Below, one piece after another: positions 51,857 to 60,899 of a stretch of 64,000 nucleotides of DNA. A program made the translations under genes and the position numbers. A model generated the notes under the pieces. The model was not told the DNA's origin, searched no databases, and worked only from the letters and a program-made list of their open reading frames with translations. This DNA comes from an uncultured cyanobacterium (GTDB lineage Bacteria > Cyanobacteriota > Cyanobacteriia > Cyanobacteriales > Nostocaceae), in NCBI GenBank assembly GCA_903848645.1, contig CAINGU010000098.1:30700-94699 (forward strand). Reading direction: 5' to 3'. Position 1 is the stretch's first letter. Each line of letters opens with the position of its first letter.

Positions 51857-52245
51857 TAATTCTTGATACTCATATTTGGTTCTGGTTTATTAATCAACAA
51901 TTTGATAAATTTCCTACCCACTGGAGAGAAGCTATTGAAACGGCTGACGAGGTAGGTATTTGCGTTATTTCCTGTTATGAAATAGCACTTGCACAACAAC
52001 GAGGAAGACTAGAATTACCTTGTACTACTAATCAATGGTTTCAGGAAGCATTAGCACCATCGGGTATTACATTATTTCCCTTGACTGCGGAAATTGCTTG
52101 TGGTGCTGTAGATTTATCTCCTGTTCACAAAGATCCATTTGACCGTTTAATTATTGCTACAACACTAGAATATAAAGCCAAATTAGCCAGTATTGATGGT
52201 TTATTTTCTCAATATCCTGAACTCAATGATTATTTGATGAAATAG
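51844..52245 (+). CDS. PIN-domain toxin (VapC-like, Sll0205-type)
   Basis: A 133-residue PIN ribonuclease: Asp in IIILDTHIWFWF, Glu in CYEIALAQQRG, Asp in VHKDPFDRLIIATTL and Asp in LASIDGLF. The THIWFW and DPFDRLI signatures match the subgroup commonly paired with DUF2281 antitoxins. ATG at 51844 is preferred to GTG at 51838. Target RNA is unknown. Confidence 0.92.
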   Translation: MSQIIILDTHIWFWFINQQFDKFPTHWREAIETADEVGICVISCYEIALAQQRGRLELPCTTNQWFQEALAPSGITLFPLTAEIACGAVDLSPVHKDPFDRLIIATTLEYKAKLASIDGLFSQYPELNDYLMK

Positions 52246-52307
52246 TTCGCTCATTTCGTAGGGTGCGTTAATGAAATGTAATGCACCGTTTTCTATTAAT
52301 ATTTAAC

Positions 52308-52487
52308 TGTCTGAATCAGGATATCCAGGATTAAAGGATTAACAGGATTGTATTTGAGTTTGATATTCTGGAATATTTGAATTAGCGCAATTTCTGAAGA
52401 TGTAGATTAATTTTAATAAAACATCCTGTACATCCTCAAATCTTGAGCATCCTGATATGGCTTGCGCCACGCTACGCTATCAGACAA
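52308..52487. repeat. MITE copy C with nested palindromic insertion
   Basis: The element resembles copies A and B, but its right end reads gatatggcttgcgccacgct then acgctatcagacaa in place of gattcagacaa. A GC-rich segment has been inserted near the end. The leader gtagggtgcgttaatgaaat precedes it at 52259. Confidence 0.88.
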
Positions 52488-52540
52488 TTTTTAGCTACAA
52501 TTAAAGCATAAAGAACTAACATGAATTAGAGAAAATAATC

Positions 52541-52713
52541 ATGAATACAGCCAAACTTAGCAGTGACGGTACTCACCAAACGGTCATATTACCAACAGAT
52601 TTTAAAATGACGGGTGTTTAGCATTAGGTATTATTCTTAATCAGCCTGTTCTCTCAACTGATCGGTTGTGGGGTAGTATTAATGTGGGGGTTAAAGTTAG
52701 AGTAGTGCGTTAG
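52541..52713 (+). pseudogene. Relic: AbrB-like antitoxin start fused to PIN toxin end
   Basis: From 52541 the first 25 codons of the antitoxin at 51220 are repeated (MNTAKLSSDGTHQTVILPTD), then GTT and a stop arise at the junction. From 52615, in another frame, the last 33 codons of the PIN gene at 50814 follow (CLALGIILNQPVLSTDRLWG). The junction lies in gggtgtttagc, where both parents have similar text. The remnant is a deletion product of a duplicated module and makes no toxin. Confidence 0.88.
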
Positions 52714-52755
52714 GTGTTAATAAGGTGTGATGCACCGATTTATATTAATATTTAA

Positions 52756-52931
52756 TTGTCTGAATCAGGATAACCAGGATTAAAGGATTAACAGGATAAT
52801 ATTTGATATTTATATTGTGGGATATTTGAATTAATGTAATTTCTGAGGATGTAAATTAATATTAAAAAATCATCCTGTACATCCTCAAATTCTGTGCATC
52901 CTGATATGGCTTGCGCTACGCTATCAGACAA
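52756..52931. repeat. MITE copy D with nested palindromic insertion
   Basis: A 176-bp copy whose right end has the same kind of insertion as copy C, in a shorter form (gatatggcttgcgctacgct then atcagacaa). The Phd/YefM-type antitoxin gene starts 53 bp to its right. Confidence 0.88.
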
Positions 52932-52984
52932 AAAATTAAATTCCATGCTATTATTTATTATAATATAATCTCAAAAAAAAGATT

Positions 52985-53221
52985 ATGATTTCAATTAATC
53001 AAGCAAAACAACAATTACAGGATTTAATTGATTCAGTCAATCAGTCTCATCAACCTATTGTTATTGCAGGAGACAATAGCAACGCAGTCTTATTATCTGA
53101 AGCAGACTGGAAATCTATCCAAGAAACTCTTTATCTTCTTTCTATTCCAGGGATTCGGGAATCAATTAAAGAAGGATTAGCAACACCGATTGCAGAATGT
53201 GATGGGGAATTAGAGTGGTAA
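52985..53221 (+). CDS. Phd/YefM-type antitoxin
   Basis: A 78-residue protein: MISINQAKQQLQDLIDSVNQ, PIVIAGDNSNAVLLSEADWK, then SIQETLYLLSIPGIRESIKE, the classical Phd/YefM pattern of DNA-binding N-terminus and toxin-binding helix. Its stop overlaps the RelE-type toxin start by 7 bp. AT-rich sequence with tataatataatc precedes it, suitable for a -10 box. Confidence 0.93.
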   Translation: MISINQAKQQLQDLIDSVNQSHQPIVIAGDNSNAVLLSEADWKSIQETLYLLSIPGIRESIKEGLATPIAECDGELEW

Positions 53222-53481
53222 ATTGGAATTTAGTTTATACTAAACAAGCTCAGAAAGATGCTAAAAAATTGGCTGCGAGTAATTTAAAAGATAAAGCACA
53301 AAGCTTACTTGATATTATTCAAATCAATCCGTTTCAAAATCACCCACCTTATGAGAAATTAGTCGGAGATTTAGAAGGTGCATATTCACGACGGATTAAT
53401 ATTCAACATCGTTTAGTGTATGAAGTAATTGAATCTGAAAATACGGTGAAAATTTTGCGAATGTGGACTCATTATGAGTAG
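53215..53481 (+). CDS. Txe/YoeB-type toxin
   Basis: An 88-residue mRNA interferase of the RelE superfamily: VYTKQAQKDAKKLAASNLKD, FQNHPPYEKLVGDLEGAYSR and RINIQHRLVYEV, ending VKILRMWTHYE with the C-terminal His-Tyr typical of YoeB. It should cut mRNA in the ribosomal A-site. GTG at 53215 overlaps the antitoxin stop. The pair is complete and probably active. Confidence 0.93.
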   Translation: MVNWNLVYTKQAQKDAKKLAASNLKDKAQSLLDIIQINPFQNHPPYEKLVGDLEGAYSRRINIQHRLVYEVIESENTVKILRMWTHYE

Positions 53482-53544
53482 TGTCTTGTTTAATCTCTGA
53501 TATCGTAGGATGTGTTAATGAAATGTAATGTACCAATTTCTATT

Positions 53545-53590
53545 GATATTTAACTGTCAGAATCAGGATTTACAAAATTAGAGGATTAAC
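53545..53590. repeat. Degenerate MITE copy E (left end only)
   Basis: tgtcagaatcaggatttaca and agaggattaaca resemble the left third of copies A-D; the leader cgtaggatgtgttaatgaaa is at 53505. The rest of the element is missing. Confidence 0.65.
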
Positions 53591-53629
53591 ATAATTGATT
53601 TCTATATCCTTATCCTTGACAAGTTGTGT

Positions 53630-53635
53630 ATAATT
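53630..53635 (+). promoter_or_regulatory. Candidate -10 box of the large gene pair
   Basis: A consensus TATAAT stands 92 bp before the start of the first large gene. A TTGACA is present at 53617-53622 but only 7 bp away, so it cannot be the matching -35 box. Confidence 0.3.
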
Positions 53636-53726
53636 GAATAACTTAGGGGAAAGATTCCATTTGTTCAAATTATACAGCTTGAACAGGTGAAGCAGTTAAA
53701 ACACTGGTGTAAAGGAAAAACAAATT

Positions 53727-56700
53727 ATGTCTCCAGAAAACAATGGTGGCGCTAAAATCGAGGCGCGTTCACCAAAGCCTTGTATTGATTTAGTTACCGT
53801 CGTAGAATTACTGACTCAAGCAATTCCACCCAAACAAAATAGTGTAAATACTGATAAATTACACCCTGACTATAGACCAGCATTTATTTTTGATGCTGAC
53901 AAAAATCGTCTCAGGATATGTACCTCAGCAATTATTAGAAGATTATTTGGAAATAAGGATTTCAAAGCGGCTTTTCATCCCAATGAAGGTGGGGGATTTA
54001 TTCAAGATTTACCAACTTCCCGTCATGGTTCTAGGATGCGAGTTGGTGGTACTTTAAAAGAAGACAATGCAGCCAAATTACCTAAAGCTTTAGATCAGTT
54101 AATTTTAGCTATTGATGCAGCATTACCACCAGAAACTCAATTATCAGCTTTGTTGTTAAATGAACCAGAGAAACAGCTTCAGCAATTAGCACAAAGAACT
54201 GGTGCTGTTTTCCAAAATCAAGCTCATAATGCAACTCTTGTTCCTATAGCGTTTCCTAATCAAGATACTCCTAATCATCCTGAAACTAAACCGATAGCTA
54301 AAGTAATTTCTGCATTAGAAAGAATAGATGCTGATAATTACTTTATGCGGATGTCAAATGCAGTTAAAGAATATTTAGAAAATCTAGAAGATGATGATGA
54401 AGATGAAATTGAAACATCTCTTGATACTTTAAAAGCAGAAAACACTAGATCAGACAGTCAGTTGAATCGGTTTTTAAACTTCTTAGATGATGAAGCCTTA
54501 TCGCGGGTAAGATTGTTAATTACCTTGCGGATTATGTCAGCAATTTCCGAACATAGTCCAACTAAACACCAAATATTAAAAGAATATGTTCATCGCGTCA
54601 AGACTTTTTTTAATGCTGGAAAAGAAGATATTTTTGAAGTTAATTTATCCGCTCATTTTGGTACTGGTGGTGATTTTAAATTATCAGAATATTTGAATAC
54701 AGCAAATTTCTATTTTTGTCTACCAGTTTGGCCAGAATATCAAGCTCAAATCTTTGAAGAAAAGGTGAGAAATCAAGAAAAAACTAGCTTTGGAGTTATG
54801 CGCGAAGTTAGTTATCACTTTCGGATTAATGGACAAAACCCAATAGTAGGTAAACCTGCGTTTGAAGCACGACTTGATAAAATTGCGGATGAATTAAGTC
54901 TTGATGATGAAAATTCAGTTCTTCAAGAAAAATTAGTTCGTCGTCGGTTAGCTGAATTGATATTTTTAGCAATTGTCCTTCCATCTCAAATGGGAGAACA
55001 TATAAGTGCAGAAAATTTCTCAAATTCAGTACAGCAACTTCTCAAAAATTTACAAACTGGTGGAAAGGAAGCTGTTACAAAACTTATAGCTGATTTACGA
55101 AATCGTTCTAAAGTCATGCAAGGAATAGCTACATCTTTAATTGCTGTTATTAGTACCAAAAGTGAAAAAATAATTTCTCAAGTTCAACGTGAATCTTCTC
55201 AACAATTTATTTGTGTGAAACGTAGTATTTTTGAATGGTCACGGTTAACAGCAGGAGCATCTGGAAATTTACTTGTTGGTGAAAAACAAGAAATAGAAAC
55301 GATAGAATGGTTTAAACATATTGAAGTTTGTGATACTCCTGAAACACCAGGACTTTTATTTTCAGTTCAGGTAAATACAGAACTGTATGAACATAATTTA
55401 GTCCCTAAAGGTAATCCATATTCGATTCAAGCACAAAGGATATTACCAGAACATCTTTTACAGATTTTTTGGATGCCATCTTCGTTTATCAGAGATAATA
55501 ATAATCAATGGAATTATCAATATTCCCTAAATACTGATCAATTGAAAGAGCAAACACAAAAATGGATATTACCAGCAGCAATATTTGTAGAATATGAAGC
55601 TGAAACTCTAACAAGAAGAGAGAAAGATAAAGGAAGTGAAGAAAGTAAACAATATCATGCGGCTGCGGTTGCGGCTTTTGAAGTATTAGTTTATTGCTGT
55701 TTATGGCATATTATTAACAAATTGAAACGAGAAGTTAGTAATGATTTTACAACTTTAATGTTGAGGTTGCAAGAACAGGGCAGAGAAAGTGACGACAAAA
55801 GTGGTGATTCTTATATTTATGCAGCCGCGCAAACTTTAGAAGCGATATTAGCAGAAGATACTAATATCAGAATGCAGGGAATTGTTCTTAAAAACCTAGC
55901 TAAAGATATCAATATAAAACGCGGGATTTTTAATGCTTTATTGAGTGCATTTCCTCTCGTTACAAGTACATCAAAACCGCCAACAGTTCCCAAAATTGGT
56001 TTAATTTCCTACTCAACTCGTCCCTGTGATGAGTCTAGTTTATTAAATGCAGATGAAAAGAGTTATCTTTTTCTCACTCAAAGTTATATTGCGACATCTG
56101 TTTTGCATCCGTTTTCTGGTTATGAATTGAAAGCAGAAAGGAAACAATCTGATATTGTTGACACTCCAGAAAATTTACAAAAGCAACGTTTAGTTCAAGA
56201 AGAAATTCGTTATCTTGAAAATCAAGGATGTCAGCATATTATTTTACTTTCTCATGCTTATGGTGGGAGAAGATTTAACCGCATTGCAGATTACAATTCT
56301 GCATTAACACCAAAGGAGTTTTTAGAAGATGTTTCTCGGACTTTTCCTGATTTAACTATTTACACTTTGTTACGTGATGTTTTCCCAGCAACGAGATTGC
56401 GTCAACGGGAAACAAATGAAGCTGGATTTGAGATTTTACAAGCGGGAGATTATACAAACTTCTTACATTCTCTGGAAAGAGTGCGAGTGCGTGATGTAAT
56501 TCCAGTTTACACTTTTGCAACCCTATTTTCAATTGAAAAAGATAAGCGGCCACAGTCGGGTTTTTGTGTGTATTTTCTAGTATCAGATCAGCGTGTGAGT
56601 GATATTAATTGGACTGAACGCGCACGTCAACATTTACTAAATCCAGAAAATGAATCTAAAGTTAATTCTGATTTAATTTCTGTGTTGCGTGGGTTGCATT

Positions 56701-56900
56701 TTATTGAAGCAGAAAGAGGAGTCAATAAACATGGACAACTTCTCCCGGTTTTAGATCCCTTTCCTTGGATATCTCCTGATACTGTTGAAGCTGCGGGAGA
56801 TGTGCGAATTTTACATACTCGTCGCGGTGGTAAAGTATATCTGAGTTATCCCGCTTTACTGACTCATGTTTCCCAAGTTCTTCATCGAATTCGTAAATAA
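53727..56900 (+). CDS. Large unknown protein, first gene of putative defence pair
   Basis: I do not recognise this 1057-residue protein by family. It has no signal peptide or membrane helix. Visible features: an N-terminal region with GGGFIQDLPTSRHGSRMRVG, an acidic linker (ENLEDDDEDEIETSL, about 222-236), a mixed alpha/beta middle, and a C-terminal part with strands resembling an RNase H-like order: IGLISYSTRPCDE (757-769), YLFLTQSYIATSV, a helix, HIILLSHAYGGRRF (837-850), LTIYTLLRDVFPATRLRQRE (about 876-895) and a terminal YLSYPALLTHVSQVLHRI. This recalls the strand order of PIWI domains but without clear catalytic Asp residues. AAAGGA precedes the ATG. The helicase-like gene follows after 101 bp. 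Confidence 0.75.
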   Translation: MSPENNGGAKIEARSPKPCIDLVTVVELLTQAIPPKQNSVNTDKLHPDYRPAFIFDADKNRLRICTSAIIRRLFGNKDFKAAFHPNEGGGFIQDLPTSRHGSRMRVGGTLKEDNAAKLPKALDQLILAIDAALPPETQLSALLLNEPEKQLQQLAQRTGAVFQNQAHNATLVPIAFPNQDTPNHPETKPIAKVISALERIDADNYFMRMSNAVKEYLENLEDDDEDEIETSLDTLKAENTRSDSQLNRFLNFLDDEALSRVRLLITLRIMSAISEHSPTKHQILKEYVHRVKTFFNAGKEDIFEVNLSAHFGTGGDFKLSEYLNTANFYFCLPVWPEYQAQIFEEKVRNQEKTSFGVMREVSYHFRINGQNPIVGKPAFEARLDKIADELSLDDENSVLQEKLVRRRLAELIFLAIVLPSQMGEHISAENFSNSVQQLLKNLQTGGKEAVTKLIADLRNRSKVMQGIATSLIAVISTKSEKIISQVQRESSQQFICVKRSIFEWSRLTAGASGNLLVGEKQEIETIEWFKHIEVCDTPETPGLLFSVQVNTELYEHNLVPKGNPYSIQAQRILPEHLLQIFWMPSSFIRDNNNQWNYQYSLNTDQLKEQTQKWILPAAIFVEYEAETLTRREKDKGSEESKQYHAAAVAAFEVLVYCCLWHIINKLKREVSNDFTTLMLRLQEQGRESDDKSGDSYIYAAAQTLEAILAEDTNIRMQGIVLKNLAKDINIKRGIFNALLSAFPLVTSTSKPPTVPKIGLISYSTRPCDESSLLNADEKSYLFLTQSYIATSVLHPFSGYELKAERKQSDIVDTPENLQKQRLVQEEIRYLENQGCQHIILLSHAYGGRRFNRIADYNSALTPKEFLEDVSRTFPDLTIYTLLRDVFPATRLRQRETNEAGFEILQAGDYTNFLHSLERVRVRDVIPVYTFATLFSIEKDKRPQSGFCVYFLVSDQRVSDINWTERARQHLLNPENESKVNSDLISVLRGLHFIEAERGVNKHGQLLPVLDPFPWISPDTVEAAGDVRILHTRRGGKVYLSYPALLTHVSQVLHRIRK

Positions 56901-57001
56901 TAAATGTTGGTTGGGTTGAGAAAACCCCAGTAAATTTTTACTAATGTTGGGTTACGCTATCGCTAACCTAACCTACAATTTTTATCAAGGAAGTTAAGAA
57001 A

Positions 57002-60000
57002 ATGCAAATATCATTTTTAGATCAAGCATCTTTGTGGGGACAAGTATTTGAAATTGCTGTAAAACGAGGTGTTTTACAAAAATTGATTCATGAAAAATTA
57101 CTTGTTGATGATCATCCAGTTTTTGAACATTGGCGAAATTTCAAAAATGCTGATATTAAACAACAATTGATCAAAAGTCTGAAATTAACAGATGAAAATT
57201 CCCAAACATGGGTAGAAAGCATGATACGTCATTTATTAGTTTTAGGTTATGGTTTAGGTTGGACAACTACGCGGGAATGTCTCAAAAAAACTCCAGTTTC
57301 TAAATTAAAAATAGAAGCTATTTGGTGTCCGTTAGTCTTTCCAGGAGAAGAACAAAAACCTGATGTAGAACCGGAAAAAACTACTCAAGAATTTAAAGAT
57401 ACTTTTAATTTACCTGGAAACCCAGATTTAGGATTAGTTAAACAAGGACAGCCAGCAAGAGCAGATTTTTTGTTATGGTTATCACCTGATGAAAATTCAA
57501 CTTCTAAAAAACGTGATCATTTTATTTTCTGTTTTGAATTTTCTTATAATGTACCCAGTAAATTAGCCGATTTTAGCCATGAAAATGCTCACAGAGAAGA
57601 AGTGAGTCGTTATGCTCGTTATATTGATTCTAGAGGAGTTTTTTCTAGGGTTTGTGCTGAGGTAGAAGGTGAAGAATTTTCTATTGCTTCAGATATAAAA
57701 AATCATTTATTACCTTTTAGTGGTTCTGATAAACCTTTGTACAAACTTTGTCAAGCATCCTCTTACACGGAACGTTTGATTCACTTATTAAAAACCAAAG
57801 GAAGATTAGAAGGTGCTTGTGTTACTCGCGCAATAGCTATCACATCAAATGGATGTGAAAGTATCGCTGCTAATTTTAATGATCAACCAGATACTAGAAT
57901 TGAATTAATGAAATCTTTAGGTGAAGCATATCGCAAGTTTTCTAAACCAGAAGATAATATACCTGATTATCTTAATAAAGAAATTCTTGCTGTATTTACT
58001 AGATTAGTTCAATCACTTCCTGGTGATTTTAAAAAACAAGCAAAGCAACTTATTCCTGAACCTAATTTAGAAGCAGATATTAACTATAGATTTCAGGAAA
58101 ATATAGAAGGATTTTATAACCCTAACCAAGAAGTTTCCAGAGAAGAGGTAATTTCAGCAGTTGAAGAACCAGAAGCATTACATAAATTTTTTGGTGGTAG
58201 TCCTCAAGAGCATTTTATTAAAGAACTTCCACAAACAGAAAAAATTGAATTAAGAAAAGTCCATGAAGCCGCAGTTATAGCAGGTTTAAATTCTGCTCAA
58301 ACCGGCAAAATTAATGTTATTGCTTTAGAAGGAAATCCGGGAATTGGTAAAACTACTGCGGTGATGAAGTTTCTAGAAAAACAATCTCAAGGTTTTATGT
58401 TTTTATATATCAGTCCGCGAGTTGTCATTAATCGAGATGTGACTGATAAACTGGCGAGAAAAAACGGAAATCCTAGCGGTATTTTGACTCTCACTACTAA
58501 TGCAAATTTAATTAAATTAGCTCCTAAATGGTATAAAGAAAAATTTAATTCCCGACGCTTTATTGATAGTGCTGTAGTTATTGATGGAGTTGAAAATTTC
58601 AATCCTCCTGATTGTAGTACCATCTTCATTACACCTGTAAAAGAACAAGAAATTGATGCTAATGTTATATCTGCTAGTAAAACTAAAAATTCTCTCAACG
58701 AACGAGATTACAAAGTAGAATCAATCCGTCGTCCAGGAGTTTTAAAAACTCTCGCAACTTCTGCTAAAAAATTACTAGAAGTTAATCCAAAAATCAATCA
58801 GTTAGTAATGACTGCTGCTACTCAAGGTTATCGTTCTCTTGATGATAAAACTACAATTGATGCTTTAGGAAATTTATTTAAAAACAAAGCTGATAGCAAA
58901 CCAGGAATAAGAGAACGTTCAGAATTTTCCAAGCGTATTCCTACTATTATTGCTATGGTGGATGAAGTAACTGGTGATGGTGCAGGAGCATTATTTATAC
59001 ATAATTTAGAACAATGGTTACATCAACAATTTATTGAATATTTTGAGGAGTCGAAATCACCTTTTAAAGTCGTTTTAATTTTAGCTGATGCTTCTTTAAG
59101 TAATGAGGTAGTTTTAAATAATTATTTAAGTCATAAAGATAAAGCTCCTGATAAAGTTTTATTAAGTAAAAGTAGAGGTAATGAACCGTTTAGAATGACG
59201 GGAACTGATATCAAAGTTGGACTTAGGAAATATCCAACTGTACATATTATGACTAATAGTTATCCAGCTTCTCAACTTACAGTTGAATATAGTATGCAAC
59301 TAGCAAAAATTACTCCTGGATTCACGAAAGATGGTAGAAAACAAACTATTCGTCAAGCAATTCGAGAACAATTAGATACAGAAAATTTAGATAATGCTTA
59401 TAGAGAAATTGAGCGCGGGTTAAACGAAGGAGCAGAACAATTAATTTTCTTTGCTCAAGATAAAGCATTTCTTAGACAATTAAAAAATAAGTTAACAGCA
59501 GGAAAAGATGCTCTTTGTCAACGTCAAGATGTGGCAATTTTAGATCAAAGTGTACTTCCCCATGAACGATTAGAATTAGTCAAGGAAAATACACGGGACA
59601 AAAAACGAATTTTCTTAATGACTTCTTCCGGTGCTAGGGGTGTTTCTTTCCCGAAAACTGATTGGATAATTGCCACAATTCCCCGATTTAATATTGAATC
59701 TGCTTTAATGGAAGTTGCACAACTTATTTATCGCGGTAGAGGAATGTACACGGATTCAGAAACAGGATTACAAGTTTCTGGAGATGATAAAAATAGACGA
59801 TTGGTAATGTTGATAAATGATTGTATTATTGAAGATGAAGAAAGTGATTTTTCTAGGCGTTGGTTACGTCAATCAAGCGATTTATTAACTTTATTAATGA
59901 TGCTACGTTCTACCATTCACACCCGCATTAAAGGTGATGCTGGATTGCGAAGACAACGAATTGCATTTGTGCCGGTTGGTTCTATTGGTGATGAAGAATT

Positions 60001-60835
60001 ATTAAATTTAATGTCCGATGATGTGCAGAGTTTTTTACAGGAAGCGCGGGTTTTTGTTTATGATCATCACTCGGAAGATAATAAAGGTATTATCGAAAAA
60101 ACTCAACAGTTAATAAAAGAAATATTTGCTGATTTTAAATTGACTGGTAGCGCAGCCGATAGAAATACTAAATCTTATATTGAGTATAACACTTTAGCAA
60201 CATTTGTCCAAGCGATTTCTAGAATTTCTAGTCAGTTATTACCATCTTTAGAAAATACAGATTTAATCATTCCTGAAAATTTAACTTGTATTGGTACTTT
60301 CTGGATAGAAGATTGGGGACAAAGAAAAACAGAGGAAAGATTCAATTTTGAAGGATGGCGTAAAAATACTGGAAAAAAAATTGATGAACTTTTAAATAAA
60401 CTCTGGTTTATTTGTAAAGATAAAACAGGTAAGTTTCCTCCTAAACTTCAACGTCCAGCCAGAGAACTATATACAATTTTACAGCAAGAACAGGAAGCAT
60501 TAACTCAAGAATATTCAACATTGCAAAATTTACAAACAGAAAATATTATTATCAGTATTCCTCTAGACTATCCTCATTTTTGGCACAAACAAGAACCAGA
60601 CACTCCAAAACAGGTGCTAGAAGACCCAGAATCATGGCAAAAATCTCTAGGAAGAACTTTAACACCTCAAGGTTTAGTCATGCCTGTAATAGCAAAATAT
60701 GACGGTATTCCTTGGGTAGCTGTCGCAGGGAGAAGGGTTTTTAATCAATTAGAAACTACTTTTAGCGATCGCTATTTTATGGCATCAAGTGAATTAAATT
60801 TACTGAATACTATCTTATTAGAAGATAACCTATAA
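57002..60835 (+). CDS. Large helicase-like ATPase, second gene of putative defence pair
   Basis: A 1277-residue protein with P-loop helicase features: Walker A GNPGIGKTT (444-452), a DExx-type box in IAMVDEVTGDG (Asp654-Glu655), motif III-like VLILADASLS, then SSGARGVSFP (875-884) and motif VI-like QLIYRGRG (907-914). The N-terminal 400 residues contain RADFLLWL (Asp155) and CFEFS (Glu179), a spacing that could be a divergent PD-(D/E)xK nuclease with Ser181 in the Lys position; this is speculative. The motif VI form suggests an SF2-type helicase with relatives of DinG or similar. AAGGAAG lies 9-15 nt before the ATG. It is co-directional with the previous gene and should be in the same operon. 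Confidence 0.82.
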   Translation: MQISFLDQASLWGQVFEIAVKRGVLQKLIHEKLLVDDHPVFEHWRNFKNADIKQQLIKSLKLTDENSQTWVESMIRHLLVLGYGLGWTTTRECLKKTPVSKLKIEAIWCPLVFPGEEQKPDVEPEKTTQEFKDTFNLPGNPDLGLVKQGQPARADFLLWLSPDENSTSKKRDHFIFCFEFSYNVPSKLADFSHENAHREEVSRYARYIDSRGVFSRVCAEVEGEEFSIASDIKNHLLPFSGSDKPLYKLCQASSYTERLIHLLKTKGRLEGACVTRAIAITSNGCESIAANFNDQPDTRIELMKSLGEAYRKFSKPEDNIPDYLNKEILAVFTRLVQSLPGDFKKQAKQLIPEPNLEADINYRFQENIEGFYNPNQEVSREEVISAVEEPEALHKFFGGSPQEHFIKELPQTEKIELRKVHEAAVIAGLNSAQTGKINVIALEGNPGIGKTTAVMKFLEKQSQGFMFLYISPRVVINRDVTDKLARKNGNPSGILTLTTNANLIKLAPKWYKEKFNSRRFIDSAVVIDGVENFNPPDCSTIFITPVKEQEIDANVISASKTKNSLNERDYKVESIRRPGVLKTLATSAKKLLEVNPKINQLVMTAATQGYRSLDDKTTIDALGNLFKNKADSKPGIRERSEFSKRIPTIIAMVDEVTGDGAGALFIHNLEQWLHQQFIEYFEESKSPFKVVLILADASLSNEVVLNNYLSHKDKAPDKVLLSKSRGNEPFRMTGTDIKVGLRKYPTVHIMTNSYPASQLTVEYSMQLAKITPGFTKDGRKQTIRQAIREQLDTENLDNAYREIERGLNEGAEQLIFFAQDKAFLRQLKNKLTAGKDALCQRQDVAILDQSVLPHERLELVKENTRDKKRIFLMTSSGARGVSFPKTDWIIATIPRFNIESALMEVAQLIYRGRGMYTDSETGLQVSGDDKNRRLVMLINDCIIEDEESDFSRRWLRQSSDLLTLLMMLRSTIHTRIKGDAGLRRQRIAFVPVGSIGDEELLNLMSDDVQSFLQEARVFVYDHHSEDNKGIIEKTQQLIKEIFADFKLTGSAADRNTKSYIEYNTLATFVQAISRISSQLLPSLENTDLIIPENLTCIGTFWIEDWGQRKTEERFNFEGWRKNTGKKIDELLNKLWFICKDKTGKFPPKLQRPARELYTILQQEQEALTQEYSTLQNLQTENIIISIPLDYPHFWHKQEPDTPKQVLEDPESWQKSLGRTLTPQGLVMPVIAKYDGIPWVAVAGRRVFNQLETTFSDRYFMASSELNLLNTILLEDNL

Positions 60836-60899
60836 TGTTCATATTTAAGACAATTGCTACAGCGGTTTCCGCTCTTATGAGCTACAAAGTTGAATCATG

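Noticed and set aside
52755..52984. CRISPR-like alternation of repeats in the TA region
   Set aside because: The repeated element is 157-180 bp with terminal inverted repeats and only five copies separated by genes, which fits a MITE.
53617..53635. TTGACA-TATAAT promoter for the large gene pair
   Set aside because: The two boxes are only 7 bp apart; only the -10 box was kept as a weak candidate.
53727..60835. Assignment of the large pair to BREX, DISARM, Druantia, Zorya or Hachiman
   Set aside because: The hallmark proteins of these systems (for example PglZ, DrmB, a DUF1998 protein, motor proteins, HamA) are not present and the sizes do not fit.
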